Positions 1-9,027 of a stretch of DNA of 64,000 nt are shown in pieces. Location: positions 597,372-661,371 of the forward strand of contig NZ_LT629967.1 of NCBI RefSeq assembly GCF_900104665.1. The letters are read 5' to 3'. The position numbers were made by a program, and so were the translations under genes. The DNA comes from Traorella massiliensis. GTDB taxonomy: Bacteria > Bacillota_I > Bacilli_A > Erysipelotrichales > Erysipelotrichaceae. Positions within the stretch are counted from its first letter, which is position 1; every line of letters starts with the position of its first letter. The notes under the pieces were generated by a model. It did not search any database, was not told the origin of the DNA, and saw only the letters and a program-made list of their open reading frames with translations.

Positions 1-186
1 GGAGAGCAGGAATTCTACTCAATTGAATATCCTGTATACCTGTATAATTATAAGTTGCCGTCATCATCTCAAGCACAAATAAGTAGGACTTTGAGCCTGG
101 ACACTTATGATTGTTCAATCAACTGTTGTCGATTCGCTTTGATGACAGTCAATGCTACTTCTCCTTTTGTATGAAAGGGTTTTTTT
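1..186 (+). other. non-coding leader of the IS110 element
   Basis: No ORF with a ribosome site is visible on either strand. In the IS110 subgroup the bridge RNA is encoded in the non-coding end 5' of the transposase, so this segment is the first place to look for it. Neither the element boundary nor an RNA fold can be fixed by eye. Confidence 0.35.
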
Positions 187-1443
187 ATGGCAATGAAAAT
201 CGTTCGGTTCAACTGTTGTGGTATGGATGTTCACAAAGACGTAATTGTCGCTACTGTTGGAATTACCGATAGAAAGACCAACATTACGGAATACTTTCAA
301 CAATCCTTTTCCACTTTAAACTCGGATCTATATCGTTTAAAAGACTGGCTGAAATCTTATCATTGTTCTGAAGCCTGTATGGAATCTGCCGGCAAATACT
401 GGATCCCTATTTTTAACATTCTTGAAGATGAGATCAATGTTTATTTAAATCATCCCAAATATGTCAAAGCCATCAAAGGCAAGAAAACAGATAAGAAAGA
501 TTCCAAATGGATCTGTGATCTCTTCAAACACGACTTGATCAAATTCTCGTTCATCCCTCCAAAAGAGATTCGAGAACTGCAAGAGATCGCGCGCTACCGA
601 TACAAGCTGGTCTGCATGCGTACTTCAGAACAAAATCGTTATCAGAACTGTATGACTGTTTCCAATATCGGTTTAGCTTCTGTTGTCTCTGATCCTTTTA
701 GCAAGACCGCTTCCAACATCATGGAAGAAGTCATGAAGGCCAATGTGATTGACGATGACAAGATACTAAAGCTCATCCACAAAAACTGTAAGAACAAAGA
801 TAAGATATTAGACTCTCTTCATGGCTATCGCATCGAATCGGATCAACGATTCAAGCTAGAGAAATCTCTGGATCATATGGAATGTTTAGATCAGCTCATC
901 GATTCATGCGAAGCGGAATTGATCAAACGTGCCTATCCTTTGCGCGATTCTTTCCAACACATCACACAAATTAAAGGGATCAGTGCTCTATCGGCCATTC
1001 TTGTCGTCTCTGAAATAGGAATTGATATGTCGCAGTTTGAATCCGATAAACAGCTTGTCTGTTGGGTCGGGTTTTCTCCTGCCAACAACGAAAGTGCCGG
1101 CATGAAAAAGTCGGTTCGTATCTCAAAAGCTGGACAATATCTCAAGCCACTGCTTGCCCGGTGTGCTTTATCGACCATCAAAGATAAGACATCTTATTTT
1201 GAAAGGAAATATTCCAATATCAAGAAACGCCGTGGTCATAAGAAAGCAATCATTGCGATTGCACGCATGATGTTGGTCAGCATTTATCATATGATCCTTA
1301 CAGGAGAAGAATTTAATCCATGTGACTATGAATCCTTTATGAATCCAAAAGCAAATGACAGCCATTCACTAACAGTTGAAAAAACATTAAACTTTTTGAA
1401 ACAATCTGGTATTGATATTTTTTCTATTTCAGTCAACTTATAA
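187..1443 (+). CDS. IS110-family transposase (DEDD type)
   Basis: The 418-residue protein would cut and join DNA for its own insertion sequence. The N-terminus has the RuvC-like start of the DEDD domain (GMDVHKD at about residues 12-18). The C-terminal half has the Transposase_20-like region with GISALSA and a CWVGFSP segment near residues 267-300, followed by a basic stretch. Full length for the family is about 400, so it looks intact. The ATG at 187 follows GAAAGGG. IS110 elements have no classical inverted repeats and carry a bridge RNA in a flanking non-coding end; the left end may lie within 1-186 or before the window. No neighbour shares an operon with it. Family call is firm; subgroup (IS110 or IS1111) is not resolved. 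Confidence 0.9.
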   Translation: MAMKIVRFNCCGMDVHKDVIVATVGITDRKTNITEYFQQSFSTLNSDLYRLKDWLKSYHCSEACMESAGKYWIPIFNILEDEINVYLNHPKYVKAIKGKKTDKKDSKWICDLFKHDLIKFSFIPPKEIRELQEIARYRYKLVCMRTSEQNRYQNCMTVSNIGLASVVSDPFSKTASNIMEEVMKANVIDDDKILKLIHKNCKNKDKILDSLHGYRIESDQRFKLEKSLDHMECLDQLIDSCEAELIKRAYPLRDSFQHITQIKGISALSAILVVSEIGIDMSQFESDKQLVCWVGFSPANNESAGMKKSVRISKAGQYLKPLLARCALSTIKDKTSYFERKYSNIKKRRGHKKAIIAIARMMLVSIYHMILTGEEFNPCDYESFMNPKANDSHSLTVEKTLNFLKQSGIDIFSISVNL

Positions 1444-2066
1444 AGTTTTTTTGATATTTTTTTCCTACTTGTTTTTAAGTCGTTTATTTTTCGTATTTTT
1501 ATTCACACTTCTCCTTCCATAGAAATCAAAGCAGTTATTATTCTTAATTTATATATTGTAATGATTATAGAGAATTATAGAGAAAAAAATGATCCTGCTT
1601 TGATTATAATATTATTATATCATTTAATATATACGATTTATGTATATAAGAAAAATAGAGTGTGATCTATAAAAATCTGTGTTTCTTTGTAATTAAAGCC
1701 CAAACTAAGGCATTCTCAAATCCACATACGTCATTATACTGTCACTTAGTATGTTTAGACAGTACCACTTTTGCTACTTAGCATATTATTATTTTAATCT
1801 CTCATTGGTCTTTCCTCTGCTAGACGATCTTTCTTTAGATTTGTACCTCTATAGCACATTTGCTTTTAGTTTCCTCGTAACGGTAGTCATCCTATACAGG
1901 AAACGAATATTATCAATTTTAATACATTTCTCATAAGAAAACCCCATTTCATTGCTATCTTCATCTATATAATACCTAAAATATAACTAAAATAAAGTCT
2001 ATTTTTAATATGGTTTATATGATATAATATTTAATATCCCGTTTTCGACAGTTTTAAAGAAGCAGA
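1444..2066. other. gene-free AT-rich gap
   Basis: This gap of over 600 bases follows the IS110 transposase. It is very AT-rich and contains only one 61-codon hydrophobic ORF (1751-1936) without a ribosome site. The first hundred bases may be the 3' non-coding end of the IS110 element. I see no RNA gene, promoter or repeat that I can support. Confidence 0.5.
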
Positions 2067-2106
2067 AAGGCCCTAAGTCCTATATTTAAAAGGGATTTGG
2101 GGCCTT
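2067..2106. terminator. hairpin after transposase remnant
   Basis: AAGGCCCTAAGTCC (2067-2080) can pair with the reverse complement ending GGGGCCTT at 2106. It lies just past the 3' end of the minus-strand transposase remnant and probably is that element's terminator or part of its end. Confidence 0.5.
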
Positions 2107-2138
2107 GAATGTATTTTAAAATGTTGTATATAAAGTCT

Positions 2139-2505
2139 TTACCCGATCAATTTATCCAGGGTCGTTTTTAAATAATACTGGTGATCCAGCTTCAGCGGAT
2201 AGATTTTCATGATGGCCTGCAATGTTCTGGAATCTGTATAAAGCGATTTATATATGAATCCGTCAAAGTCTGTGACATTCATATTCTTCAATGTTTCTAT
2301 GATCTGTCTTGTCGTAAAGTGTGTCCCGTTTCTGTCAAGCTGTACTTCCAGCAGACGGTAGATCAGCAGGGCTGTATAACAGAGCATGAAGTGAGCGATA
2401 ATTCTCTCTTTCAGACGGTGATAATAGGGCCTGCTTACAAAATCGTTTTTTGTTATCCTGAAGCATTCCTCTATCCTGTACCTTTTGGAACTGATATTGG
2501 TACTA
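2139..2505 (-). pseudogene. IS4/IS1634-type transposase, C-terminal remnant
   Basis: The frame stays open from the stop at 2139 back to the IS3 end near 2505 and reads RYRIEECFRITKNDF followed by a helical tail. The E in IEECFR is the usual third acidic residue of DDE_Tnp_1 transposases. Everything N-terminal, including the first two Asp residues, is gone: the frame ends where the IS3 element begins. It is therefore a dead fragment of about 120 residues. It runs opposite to the similar remnant at 3882-4601, so the two are not halves of one gene split by the IS3 insertion. Confidence 0.7.
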
Positions 2506-2507
2506 TG

Positions 2508-3476
2508 TCAAGAAAAAGTACCAGTTAAATTGATAGTTTTGTAATTTTGTAGTGATTGTATTTGACGATTGTAATATTCTTTTTCATATGAATCTGGACT
2601 CATGTATTGACAATGTCCATGTATTCTCACTGTGTTGTAAAATGTTTCTATGTATTCAAACACTAATCTCTTCGCTTGTTCATAATCCCATATTTTATAT
2701 CTGTTTATCCACTCCCTTTTCAATAATGAATGAAATGATTCTATGCATGCATTGTCCCATGGTGTCCCTTTTTTTGAATAACTTCTCTTTAAATCTTTAG
2801 TTAATTCTCTGTATTCCTCACATGTAAACTGTATGCCGCAATCACTATGTATGACCAGTGGATGATTCACATTTCGCCGCTTCTTGGCTCTTTTAATGAC
2901 TTCCAAAACTGATGAGGCTTTCATGTCCTTTGTAAGCACCCATGCTATGATCTTTCTTGAATACAGATCCATGATGCTCGTTAAATAGACAAAACCATCT
3001 GTATATGTCCATATATACGTGATGTCTGTACACCATGCTGCATCCGGCTTTTCAGGATTGAAATCCCTTTTGAGGATATTCTTGAGTTTGCTGCTGAAAT
3101 CTTTTGATATCGTTGTTTTTGTTTTGGGCTTGATGTAGCACGCTTTTATGCCCATTTCATGCATATAATTGGTTACTGTCTTCTGTGATATTTTTAGTCC
3201 TTTTTGTCGGAGAATATATGTTATTTTTGGTGCTCCATAGACTTCCTTGCTTGTTTCATAAATTCCCCTGATCATCTTCTTGATTTTCTCCTTATTGCTC
3301 TGTTGCTTTGATTTCTTTCGATGGAGCCAGCTGGTCAAGCCACTTCGTGATATGCCGATAATCCTACATACTGACCTTATTGAAATGCCTCTTATTCCTA
3401 TATTTTGTTCAACATATTCCTTTACTGCCTGATAGATGGCAGCTACTGGCTGTTGAGAATGTTCATAGCTTTTTTT
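2508..3476 (-). CDS. IS3-family transposase OrfB (made by -1 frameshift)
   Basis: OrfB is the integrase-core part of an IS3 transposase. The acidic residues lie in WCTDITYI, VIHSDCGIQF and ACIESFHS, the DDE order of the family. A short start codon at 3338 would give 276 residues, but the frame is open much further upstream, to an A7 run (T at 3470-3476 on the plus strand), and the added residues (YQAVKEYVEQN, then SVCRIIGISRSGL) match the usual OrfB N-terminus. So it is most likely translated as an OrfAB fusion by -1 slippage. The stop codon sits inside the terminal repeat, typical of compact IS3 elements. Confidence 0.88.
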   Translation of the reverse strand, partial: KKSYEHSQQPVAAIYQAVKEYVEQNIGIRGISIRSVCRIIGISRSGLTSWLHRKKSKQQSNKEKIKKMIRGIYETSKEVYGAPKITYILRQKGLKISQKTVTNYMHEMGIKACYIKPKTKTTISKDFSSKLKNILKRDFNPEKPDAAWCTDITYIWTYTDGFVYLTSIMDLYSRKIIAWVLTKDMKASSVLEVIKRAKKRRNVNHPLVIHSDCGIQFTCEEYRELTKDLKRSYSKKGTPWDNACIESFHSLLKREWINRYKIWDYEQAKRLVFEYIETFYNTVRIHGHCQYMSPDSYEKEYYNRQIQSLQNYKTINLTGTFS

Positions 3477-3754
3477 AATATTTCAACAGCATCCTTAAGG
3501 TCTCTGTTTTCTTTTTTCAGACGTGCAATTTCCTTAGCTTCATCACTCGAAAAATTGCCAGAGCCCCTAAAAACATTCGATTTATCATCGGTTGAAGCAT
3601 ATTCATTCACCCATCTGTAAAGAGAACTTGTAGATATTCCAAGATTTGATGCCACCTCTTCACAGGTTAAATCAGGATGTTCTTCTTTGTATTTGACTGC
3701 ATTTATTTTAAATTCTTTATCAATGACTTTCTTTTTACTGCTCATAGTATTCAA
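3443..3754 (-). CDS. IS3-family OrfA (HTH protein)
   Basis: The 103-residue protein has a helix-turn-helix (CEEVASNLGISTSSLYRWV, about residues 31-49) and a C-terminal leucine-zipper-like helix (ARLKKENRDLKDAVEILKKAM). Such OrfA proteins bind the element ends and dimerise with OrfAB. Near its 3' end the codons TTA-AAA-AAA-GCT form a slippery A7G stretch at 3469-3476; the zero frame then stops after 8 codons at the TAG, while the -1 frame continues into OrfB. Confidence 0.88.
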   Translation of the reverse strand: MNTMSSKKKVIDKEFKINAVKYKEEHPDLTCEEVASNLGISTSSLYRWVNEYASTDDKSNVFRGSGNFSSDEAKEIARLKKENRDLKDAVEILKKAMNILNSQ

Positions 3755-3881
3755 AACCTCTTTTCAATTTTATAAACAATATCTGTATATCTTTCTCGCA
3801 ATAAAGATAGTCTTTTCTTTATTAAAAATCAAGATTGATCTTTGGAGAATTTCTCAGTTTAACTGGCCCTAAATTAATACT

Positions 3882-4601
3882 AGCACTAAACTGTACGGGA
3901 TGACAGTAGAGAAGGATTTATTCAATACAGGAAAAAAAGAATATGTGCATGTATATTATAATGGAATAGAAGCGGAGAAAGAAAAGATTACGATCAATAA
4001 CAGATTCAATAAGATGGATGAGGAGTTAGAGAAGAAGAAAGAGAAAAAGATAAAGAAAGCAGAAGATGTGAAAAGCTATGAGAAATATTATCGATTGGGA
4101 TTTGATGAGAATGGATACTTCATGAATTATCAAAGAAAAGATAACGAAATCATGAAGCTGATAAATAAAGCGGGATATTTTGCGATAGTGACGTCAAAAA
4201 AGATGAGTGCAGAAGAAGCGCTGGAAACATATCGGGATAGGGATGCGGTGGAAAAGATATTCAGGATGGAAAAGACATATTTAGGGAATGATGTATTCAG
4301 AGTACATTCGGAAGAGAAACTTGAAAGCAAAGTGTTCGTATCATTCATAGCATTGATTATCAGGAATGAGATTTATCAGTCATTAAAGGAATTGTATAAA
4401 ACGAATAGAAAAGAGTACACAGTACCGAAAGTATTGAAAGATTATGAACGGCTGGGAGTAACTAAATTAGCGGATGAGAAATATCATATAAGATATCGAC
4501 TGACAAATAAGCAAAAGAAGATATTAAAGGCACTGGGAGCAACAGAAGAAGAATACAGGAAGTTTGTAAATGAACAAATGGATATGTTAGTTAATAATTA
4601 A
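3882..4601 (+). pseudogene. IS1634/IS4-type transposase, C-terminal part
   Basis: The frame is open from the IS3 border through a possible ATG at 3900 to 4601. It carries AEEALETYRDRDAVEKIFRMEK, where the E of VEKIF fits the last acidic residue of a DDE_Tnp_1 transposase, plus a basic C-terminal tail. Full-length members have 500 or more residues, so the N-terminal half with the first catalytic Asp residues has been lost at the IS3 border. It cannot be an active transposase. It could still be translated as a 233-residue fragment, but no good ribosome site precedes the ATG. Confidence 0.7.
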
Positions 4602-4715
4602 CATATCCATTTTATATAGATGTATAATTTTTTGAGAAGTTGACGTTAAATACAGGATGGTGATAAAAAAATAATAGAATTATTGTAAGCAGGAGCTTAA
4701 AAACAGGTAAAAACT

Positions 4716-4729
4716 GGTAAGCGTTTTCA
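4716..4729 (+). promoter_or_regulatory. candidate cre (CcpA) box before glgC
   Basis: GGTAAGCGTTTTCA matches the catabolite-responsive consensus TGWAANCGNTNWCA at all but the first base. It lies about 45 bases upstream of a -10 box, a position used for CcpA-dependent activation as well as repression in other Bacillota. CcpA binding is inference. Confidence 0.5.
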
Positions 4730-4747
4730 TTTTTTTACTCAAAGTAG

Positions 4748-4776
4748 TAGATATTTTGTGAAAAAGTATTTATAAT
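4748..4776 (+). promoter_or_regulatory. candidate promoter of glgCDA
   Basis: A consensus TATAAT lies at 4771-4776. The hexamer TAGATA, 17 bases upstream, is a poor -35, consistent with dependence on an activator. Transcription would start about 25 bases before the AGGGGG ribosome site of glgC. Confidence 0.45.
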
Positions 4777-4808
4777 AGAGATATAGAAATACCAGGGGGT
4801 TATAATTT

Positions 4809-5936
4809 ATGAAACAACAAATGTTGGCAATGATTCTTGCTGGTGGACGTGGTACACGTCTGGAAGCATTGACAAAAAAAGTTGCAAAACCAGCAGTTCA
4901 TTTTGGTGGAAAATATCGCATTATTGATTTTCCACTCAGTAACTGCGCCAATTCTGGAATCAATATCGTAGGTGTATTGACCCAGTATGAATCTATTCAA
5001 TTGAATTCTTATGTTGCTGGAGGCGGACATTGGGGCCTAGATGCGAAGGATAGCGGTGTTTTTGTATTACCGCCTCGTGAAAAAGCAGATACAGAGTTTA
5101 ATGTATATCGAGGAACAGCTGATGCAATCACCCAGAATATTGATTTTATTGATTCTTATGATCCGGAGTATGTGCTGATTCTTTCTGGAGATCACATTTA
5201 CAAGATGAATTACGCTAAGATGCTTGCTCATCATAAGGAGAATAATGCAGACTGTACAATTGCAGTATTGCCGGTTCCTATGAAAGAAGCAAGTCGTTTT
5301 GGTATCATGAATACGGATGAGAATGGTCAGATTATTGAATTTGAAGAAAAGCCAAAGGAACCAAAGAGCAATTTGGCTTCTATGGGTATTTATATATTTA
5401 ACTGGAAATTGCTTCGAAAATTATTGAATGATGATGATAAAAATCCAGATTCTCATCATGATTTTGGAAAAGATATTATACCGACGATGTTAAATGATGG
5501 TAAACGTTTATGGTCATGGCGCTTTGAAGGTTATTGGAAAGATGTTGGAACGATTTCTTCATTATGGGAAGCTAATATGGATCTGTTGTATCGGTCTAAA
5601 GAGTTAGATCTTCAAGATCAAAGCTGGAAAATTTATACGCAGGATAAGAGTGCAGTTCCGCAGTATGTGGGCGATCATGGAGATATTATCAATTCATTTA
5701 TTGATCAAGGCTGCGTAATCGATGGTAAAGTGGATGGCTCAGTAGTATCTACAAATGTAAAAATCGGTAAGGACGCTCTTGTAAAGGACTCTGTAGTGCT
5801 TCCAGACTGTCAAATTGGTGAAGGTGCTGTATTGCATCGTGTTATAGTCGCAAATGGTATTAAGATAGCGCCAAATGCAGTCGTTGGCGATCCAAACAGC
5901 GAACTAATTGAATTGGTTTCCAAGAATGTGAGGTAA
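4809..5936 (+). CDS. glgC: glucose-1-phosphate adenylyltransferase GlgC
   Basis: GlgC makes ADP-glucose from ATP and glucose-1-phosphate, the committed step of bacterial glycogen synthesis. The 375 residues begin with the nucleotidyl-transferase signature LAGGRGTRL (residues 11-19) and the lysine-containing [27 protein letters not shown] (near 178) is the sugar-phosphate binding loop, and the last 90 residues show the hexapeptide-repeat pattern of the left-handed beta-helix. Length is normal. AGGGGG precedes the ATG. It heads the operon glgC-glgD-glgA; in Bacillota GlgC usually works together with the inactive homologue GlgD encoded just downstream. Confidence 0.97.
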   Translation: MKQQMLAMILAGGRGTRLEALTKKVAKPAVHFGGKYRIIDFPLSNCANSGINIVGVLTQYESIQLNSYVAGGGHWGLDAKDSGVFVLPPREKADTEFNVYRGTADAITQNIDFIDSYDPEYVLILSGDHIYKMNYAKMLAHHKENNADCTIAVLPVPMKEASRFGIMNTDENGQIIEFEEKPKEPKSNLASMGIYIFNWKLLRKLLNDDDKNPDSHHDFGKDIIPTMLNDGKRLWSWRFEGYWKDVGTISSLWEANMDLLYRSKELDLQDQSWKIYTQDKSAVPQYVGDHGDIINSFIDQGCVIDGKVDGSVVSTNVKIGKDALVKDSVVLPDCQIGEGAVLHRVIVANGIKIAPNAVVGDPNSELIELVSKNVR

Positions 5937-5941
5937 TAAAT

Positions 5942-7057
5942 ATGTGTAATGCACTTGGTATTGTTAATTTTCCGGGATCGAATGTCCGGGTAAAAGGGAT
6001 GCATGATTATCGTCCTATTGCAGCATTTTCATTTTTAGGACGGTATCGTATGATTGACTTTCCTTTGTCAAATATGACAAATTCAGAAATTGAAGAAATT
6101 CAGATTTATTTGAAAAATCGTCCTCGTTCTGTATTTTCACATGTAGGTACTGGACGTCATTACAATATTAATTCAAAGCGTGGCGGTATAAGTATTTTAT
6201 ATGGTGAAAATTCTCCGGAATCAGAGTTCTACAATACTGATATAGCTAGTTTTAAAGCGAATATGCGAACAATTGCGAAATCAACAAAGGATTATGTTGT
6301 AATTGCTCCTAGTTATATGTTGTATTCGATGAATTATGATACCTTATTGAAAAAACATCTTGAAAGTGGAGCAGATATCACGGTTGTTTATAAGTCAGTA
6401 GATGATGCAAAGACACGTTTTATAGATTGTGATACATTAAATTTAAATAAACAGAAAGGTATTTTGTCTTTTGGAAAAAATCGTGGTAACTATAAGACCC
6501 GTAATATTTCTATGGAAACCTATGTATTATCTAAAAATTTATTTATGCAGTTAGTAGATGATGCATTAAAGGAAAGTTCGCTTTATTGGTTTACAGATAT
6601 CTTAAATGAGAAATGTGAAGAATTAGATATTCGTGGATATCAGTATCGTGGTTTTTTGGTAGCTATCACAGATCTAACAAGTTATTATGAAGCTAATATG
6701 GAGCTGATTGATCCAGAAGTAGCTGTTGAGCTATTTAAAGAAGATTGGCCGATTTATACACGTACTAATGATTCTGCACCAACAAAATATACAGAAAATG
6801 CGAAAGTACGCCGTTGTGTGATTTCTAATGGATGTATGATTGATGGTGAAGTAGAAAATTCAATCATTGGACGAGGCTGCGTCGTAAAAAAGGGTGCAGT
6901 AGTCAAGAATGCTGTTATTTGTCCAAACACAGTTATTGGTGAAGACGTTTATTTAAATAATATCGTTGTAGATAAAGAAGCAAATATTTCACGAGTAAAG
7001 AATGTACAAGGTGTCTGTGGATCACCGGCATATGTAAGAAAGGGAGACCGTATTTAA
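5942..7057 (+). CDS. glgD: GlgD, non-catalytic ADP-glucose pyrophosphorylase subunit
   Basis: The 371 residues are homologous to GlgC but lack the glycine-rich GGRGTRL nucleotide loop; the N-terminus instead reads NVRVKGMHDYRPIAAF. RYRMIDFPLSNMTNS and the C-terminal beta-helix repeats (IDGEVENSIIGRGCVV) are kept. In related Bacillota GlgD activates GlgC in a heterotetramer. It starts five bases after glgC stops and its stop overlaps the glgA start, so the three genes are translationally coupled. Confidence 0.95.
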   Translation: MCNALGIVNFPGSNVRVKGMHDYRPIAAFSFLGRYRMIDFPLSNMTNSEIEEIQIYLKNRPRSVFSHVGTGRHYNINSKRGGISILYGENSPESEFYNTDIASFKANMRTIAKSTKDYVVIAPSYMLYSMNYDTLLKKHLESGADITVVYKSVDDAKTRFIDCDTLNLNKQKGILSFGKNRGNYKTRNISMETYVLSKNLFMQLVDDALKESSLYWFTDILNEKCEELDIRGYQYRGFLVAITDLTSYYEANMELIDPEVAVELFKEDWPIYTRTNDSAPTKYTENAKVRRCVISNGCMIDGEVENSIIGRGCVVKKGAVVKNAVICPNTVIGEDVYLNNIVVDKEANISRVKNVQGVCGSPAYVRKGDRI

Positions 7058-8499
7058 TGGAAAGAATTTTAATGGTTGCTGCCGAAGGATTGCCTTTTAT
7101 TAAAAGCGGAGGCTTGGCAGATGTGATTGGGTCATTACCAAATGAGTTTAAAGCTCGTGGATATGATGTTAGAGTAGTCATGCCTTTATATAAAAAAATT
7201 GCTATTAACTGGCATGATAAGTTTACTTATTTGAGAACTTATACTGTAAATATTAATTATGAAGAAACACAGGTAAATCTTTTCTATTATATCTATCATG
7301 ATGTTACTTATTATTTTATTGAACATCAGGGATATTTTGAAAGAGAAGCTATGTATGGGTATGATGATGATGGTGAAAGATTTGCATTTTTCCAGAAAGC
7401 GGTTTTGGAAATGTTGAATCAGATTGATTATTTTCCTGAAATCATGCATTGTCATGATTGGCACACAGGTATGATTGCAGCTATGTGCAAGGAAAATTTT
7501 AATCACGATTATCGCTATCGTGGCATCAAGCATGTATATACAATTCATAATCTCGCTTACCAAGGCAATTTTGGTGCAGATATGCTGGAATCCTGTCTAG
7601 GGTTAGGCAATTATGTGTTTGATAATGGTAATGTTAGATTTGATGGCGGTATCAGCTTTATGAAAGCAGGTATTGTATATTCTGATAAAATCACGACTGT
7701 TTCACCAAGTTATGCACAAGAAATTAAGACAACACAGTTTGGTGAGAGAATGGATGCAGTACTAAGATTCAGAGAAGCTGATTTGTGTGGTGTCGTCAAT
7801 GGTATCGACACGAATATGTGGAATCCTGAAACTGATTCCTTGATTACCAAAAACTATACATTTAAGACTTATAAAAAAGGAAAAGCTGAAAATAAGAAGG
7901 CTTTGCAGGAAAAACTGGGACTCAATGTTGATGAAAATGTCATGATGATTTCCCTGGTTTCAAGATTGACATGGCAGAAAGGTATCTATTTGATCATTGA
8001 ACAGTTGTTTAATATCTGTAACCAGCCAATTCAATTAGTGATACTGGGAAGTGGTGAAGCAGGACTTGAAGAAAAGCTTAGAGAAGCTGAATGGGGAAAT
8101 AGAGGTAAGGTTTGTTTCTATTGTGGCTATAATGAAGCCTTATCGCATGAAATCTATGCTGCCAGCGATCTCTTCCTGATGCCTTCACTGTTTGAGCCAT
8201 GTGGTATTTCACAGCTTATCTCCATGCGTTATGGAACATTGCCGCTTGTAAGAGAAACGGGTGGATTAAGAGATACGGTACAACCTTATAATCAATATAC
8301 ACAAGAAGGCTGTGGATTTAGTTTTGCTAACTACAATTCCAATGATATGATGCATGTATTGTGGGAAGCCATCGATCTTTACTATAATAATTCAGCTGCA
8401 TGGAAAGGTATTGTGAAGAATGCCATGGAAAAAGATGTTTCATGGGCTCAAAGCGCAGAATTCTATTTAGGTATCTATAGAGAACTCTGTGGTGAATAG
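7057..8499 (+). CDS. glgA: glycogen synthase GlgA (GT5)
   Basis: GlgA transfers glucose from ADP-glucose to the growing alpha-1,4-glucan. The 480 residues start with KSGGLADVIGSLP (near residues 16-28), the ADP-glucose binding KxGGL motif of GT5 enzymes, and contain HDWHTG, YTIHNLAYQG, VSRLTWQKG and the C-terminal EPCGISQL. Length is normal. The ATG shares one base with the glgD stop codon. Branching enzyme and phosphorylase genes are not in the window. A strong terminator follows at 8505-8530. Confidence 0.97.
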   Translation: MERILMVAAEGLPFIKSGGLADVIGSLPNEFKARGYDVRVVMPLYKKIAINWHDKFTYLRTYTVNINYEETQVNLFYYIYHDVTYYFIEHQGYFEREAMYGYDDDGERFAFFQKAVLEMLNQIDYFPEIMHCHDWHTGMIAAMCKENFNHDYRYRGIKHVYTIHNLAYQGNFGADMLESCLGLGNYVFDNGNVRFDGGISFMKAGIVYSDKITTVSPSYAQEIKTTQFGERMDAVLRFREADLCGVVNGIDTNMWNPETDSLITKNYTFKTYKKGKAENKKALQEKLGLNVDENVMMISLVSRLTWQKGIYLIIEQLFNICNQPIQLVILGSGEAGLEEKLREAEWGNRGKVCFYCGYNEALSHEIYAASDLFLMPSLFEPCGISQLISMRYGTLPLVRETGGLRDTVQPYNQYTQEGCGFSFANYNSNDMMHVLWEAIDLYYNNSAAWKGIVKNAMEKDVSWAQSAEFYLGIYRELCGE

Positions 8500-8504
8500 T
8501 TAAG

Positions 8505-8530
8505 AAAAGCACTGGTGACAGTGCTTTTTT
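8505..8530 (+). terminator. terminator of glgCDA
   Basis: AAAAGCACTG (8505-8514) pairs with CAGTGCTTTT (8519-8528) around a GTGA loop and is followed by T residues, six bases after the glgA stop. Confidence 0.9.
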
Positions 8531-8544
8531 AGAAAGGGGATTTC

Positions 8545-8619
8545 ATGTACCAAATTTATAGTGAAAACGAAAAAAAGAAATTAGGACAGTTCTTTAGTTA
8601 TTTAAGAATAAAAAAATGA
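8545..8619 (+). CDS. 24-residue ORF of unknown function
   Basis: A short ORF (starting MYQIYSENEKKK) has an AAGGGG ribosome site at 8534-8539 with good spacing and ends inside the upstream arm of a perfect terminator. No domain or membrane segment is visible. It may be a real micro-protein or the start of a lost gene. Confidence 0.35.
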   Translation: MYQIYSENEKKKLGQFFSYLRIKK

Positions 8620-8637
8620 CGCAAGCGTCATTTTTTT
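8610..8637 (+). terminator. perfect hairpin terminator
   Basis: AAAAAAATGACGC pairs fully with GCGTCATTTTTTT around an AA loop. The symmetric A and T tails would let it work in both directions. Confidence 0.85.
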
Positions 8638-8639
8638 AT

Positions 8640-8685
8640 AAAGCCCTTACAAAGTGTGGTAAAATATAAATGGAAGGATAAGAAT
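8640..8685 (+). repeat. leader repeat A (similar to 9744-9789)
   Basis: The stretch starting TAAAGCCCTTACA and containing TGTGGTAAAATATA and a GGATAAGAA ribosome site recurs with few changes at 9744-9789. Each copy ends at the ATG of a small ORF starting MKK. The TAAAAT/TATA part may act as a promoter -10 region. Confidence 0.6.
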
Positions 8686-8808
8686 ATGAAAAAATTATTA
8701 CTTATTTTACTGGCAGCATTTGTATTAGGAGCTGGATTTATTTATAAGTCTACTCCATACCAAAATCAATCAATATGTCCGGGACCCTTGTGTGGTAATG
8801 GAGAATGA
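8686..8808 (+). CDS. 40-residue secreted or membrane peptide with two Cys
   Basis: The ORF starts MKKLLLILLAAFVLG, a hydrophobic N-terminal helix like a signal sequence, and ends with the hydrophilic tail NQSICPGPLCGNGE, which has two cysteines five residues apart around Pro-Gly-Pro. A GGATAAGA ribosome site precedes it. It is followed by a short spacer and the micro-ORF at 8858. I recognise no family; a secreted or cell-surface small peptide is the simplest reading. Confidence 0.5.
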   Translation: MKKLLLILLAAFVLGAGFIYKSTPYQNQSICPGPLCGNGE

Positions 8809-8857
8809 TTCAAAATAGTAATTTGATTACTATAAATGAAAAGGTGGTGTTAGTAAA

Positions 8858-8905
8858 ATGAAAAAGTATTATGAAAGGGAAGATAGACTTATCTTGAGTA
8901 TATAA
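8858..8905 (+). CDS. 15-residue ORF, copy 1 of a repeated micro-ORF
   Basis: The ORF encodes MKKYYEREDRLILSI and has an AAGGTGG ribosome site. Copy 2 at 9790-9843 encodes MKKHYERESRLILSIYI. The two DNA copies match closely through the stop region. Each precedes a gene for a small two-helix membrane protein. It may be a leader peptide or the surviving start of a decayed duplicated gene. Confidence 0.4.
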   Translation: MKKYYEREDRLILSI

Positions 8906-9027
8906 TGAATTAAAATATCATTATTTAATTTTATCTAATGAAAATCTACAATATATTCTATTTTTACAATTATTTAAACCTATGAATATTTTTATTCGTT
9001 TTGCGTAAATAAGAAATGGAGGAAATT

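Larger units (their letters stand above)
2506..3880 (-). mobile_element. IS3-family insertion sequence
   Basis: The element contains OrfA and OrfB. Imperfect terminal repeats share the core CCAGTTAAAYTGA: at 2521-2533 on one side and as its complement at 3854-3866 on the other, each about 15 bases in from the likely tip. The outer boundaries (near 2506 and 3880) are estimates. It separates two truncated, oppositely oriented transposase remnants. Confidence 0.75.

Noticed and set aside
1751..1936. 61-codon hydrophobic ORF
   Set aside because: It has no ribosome site or promoter, odd composition and no recognised family; more likely chance in AT-rich DNA.
2139..4601. One transposase interrupted by the IS3 element
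   Set aside because: The two remnants are on opposite strands and both are C-terminal parts, so they come from different genes.
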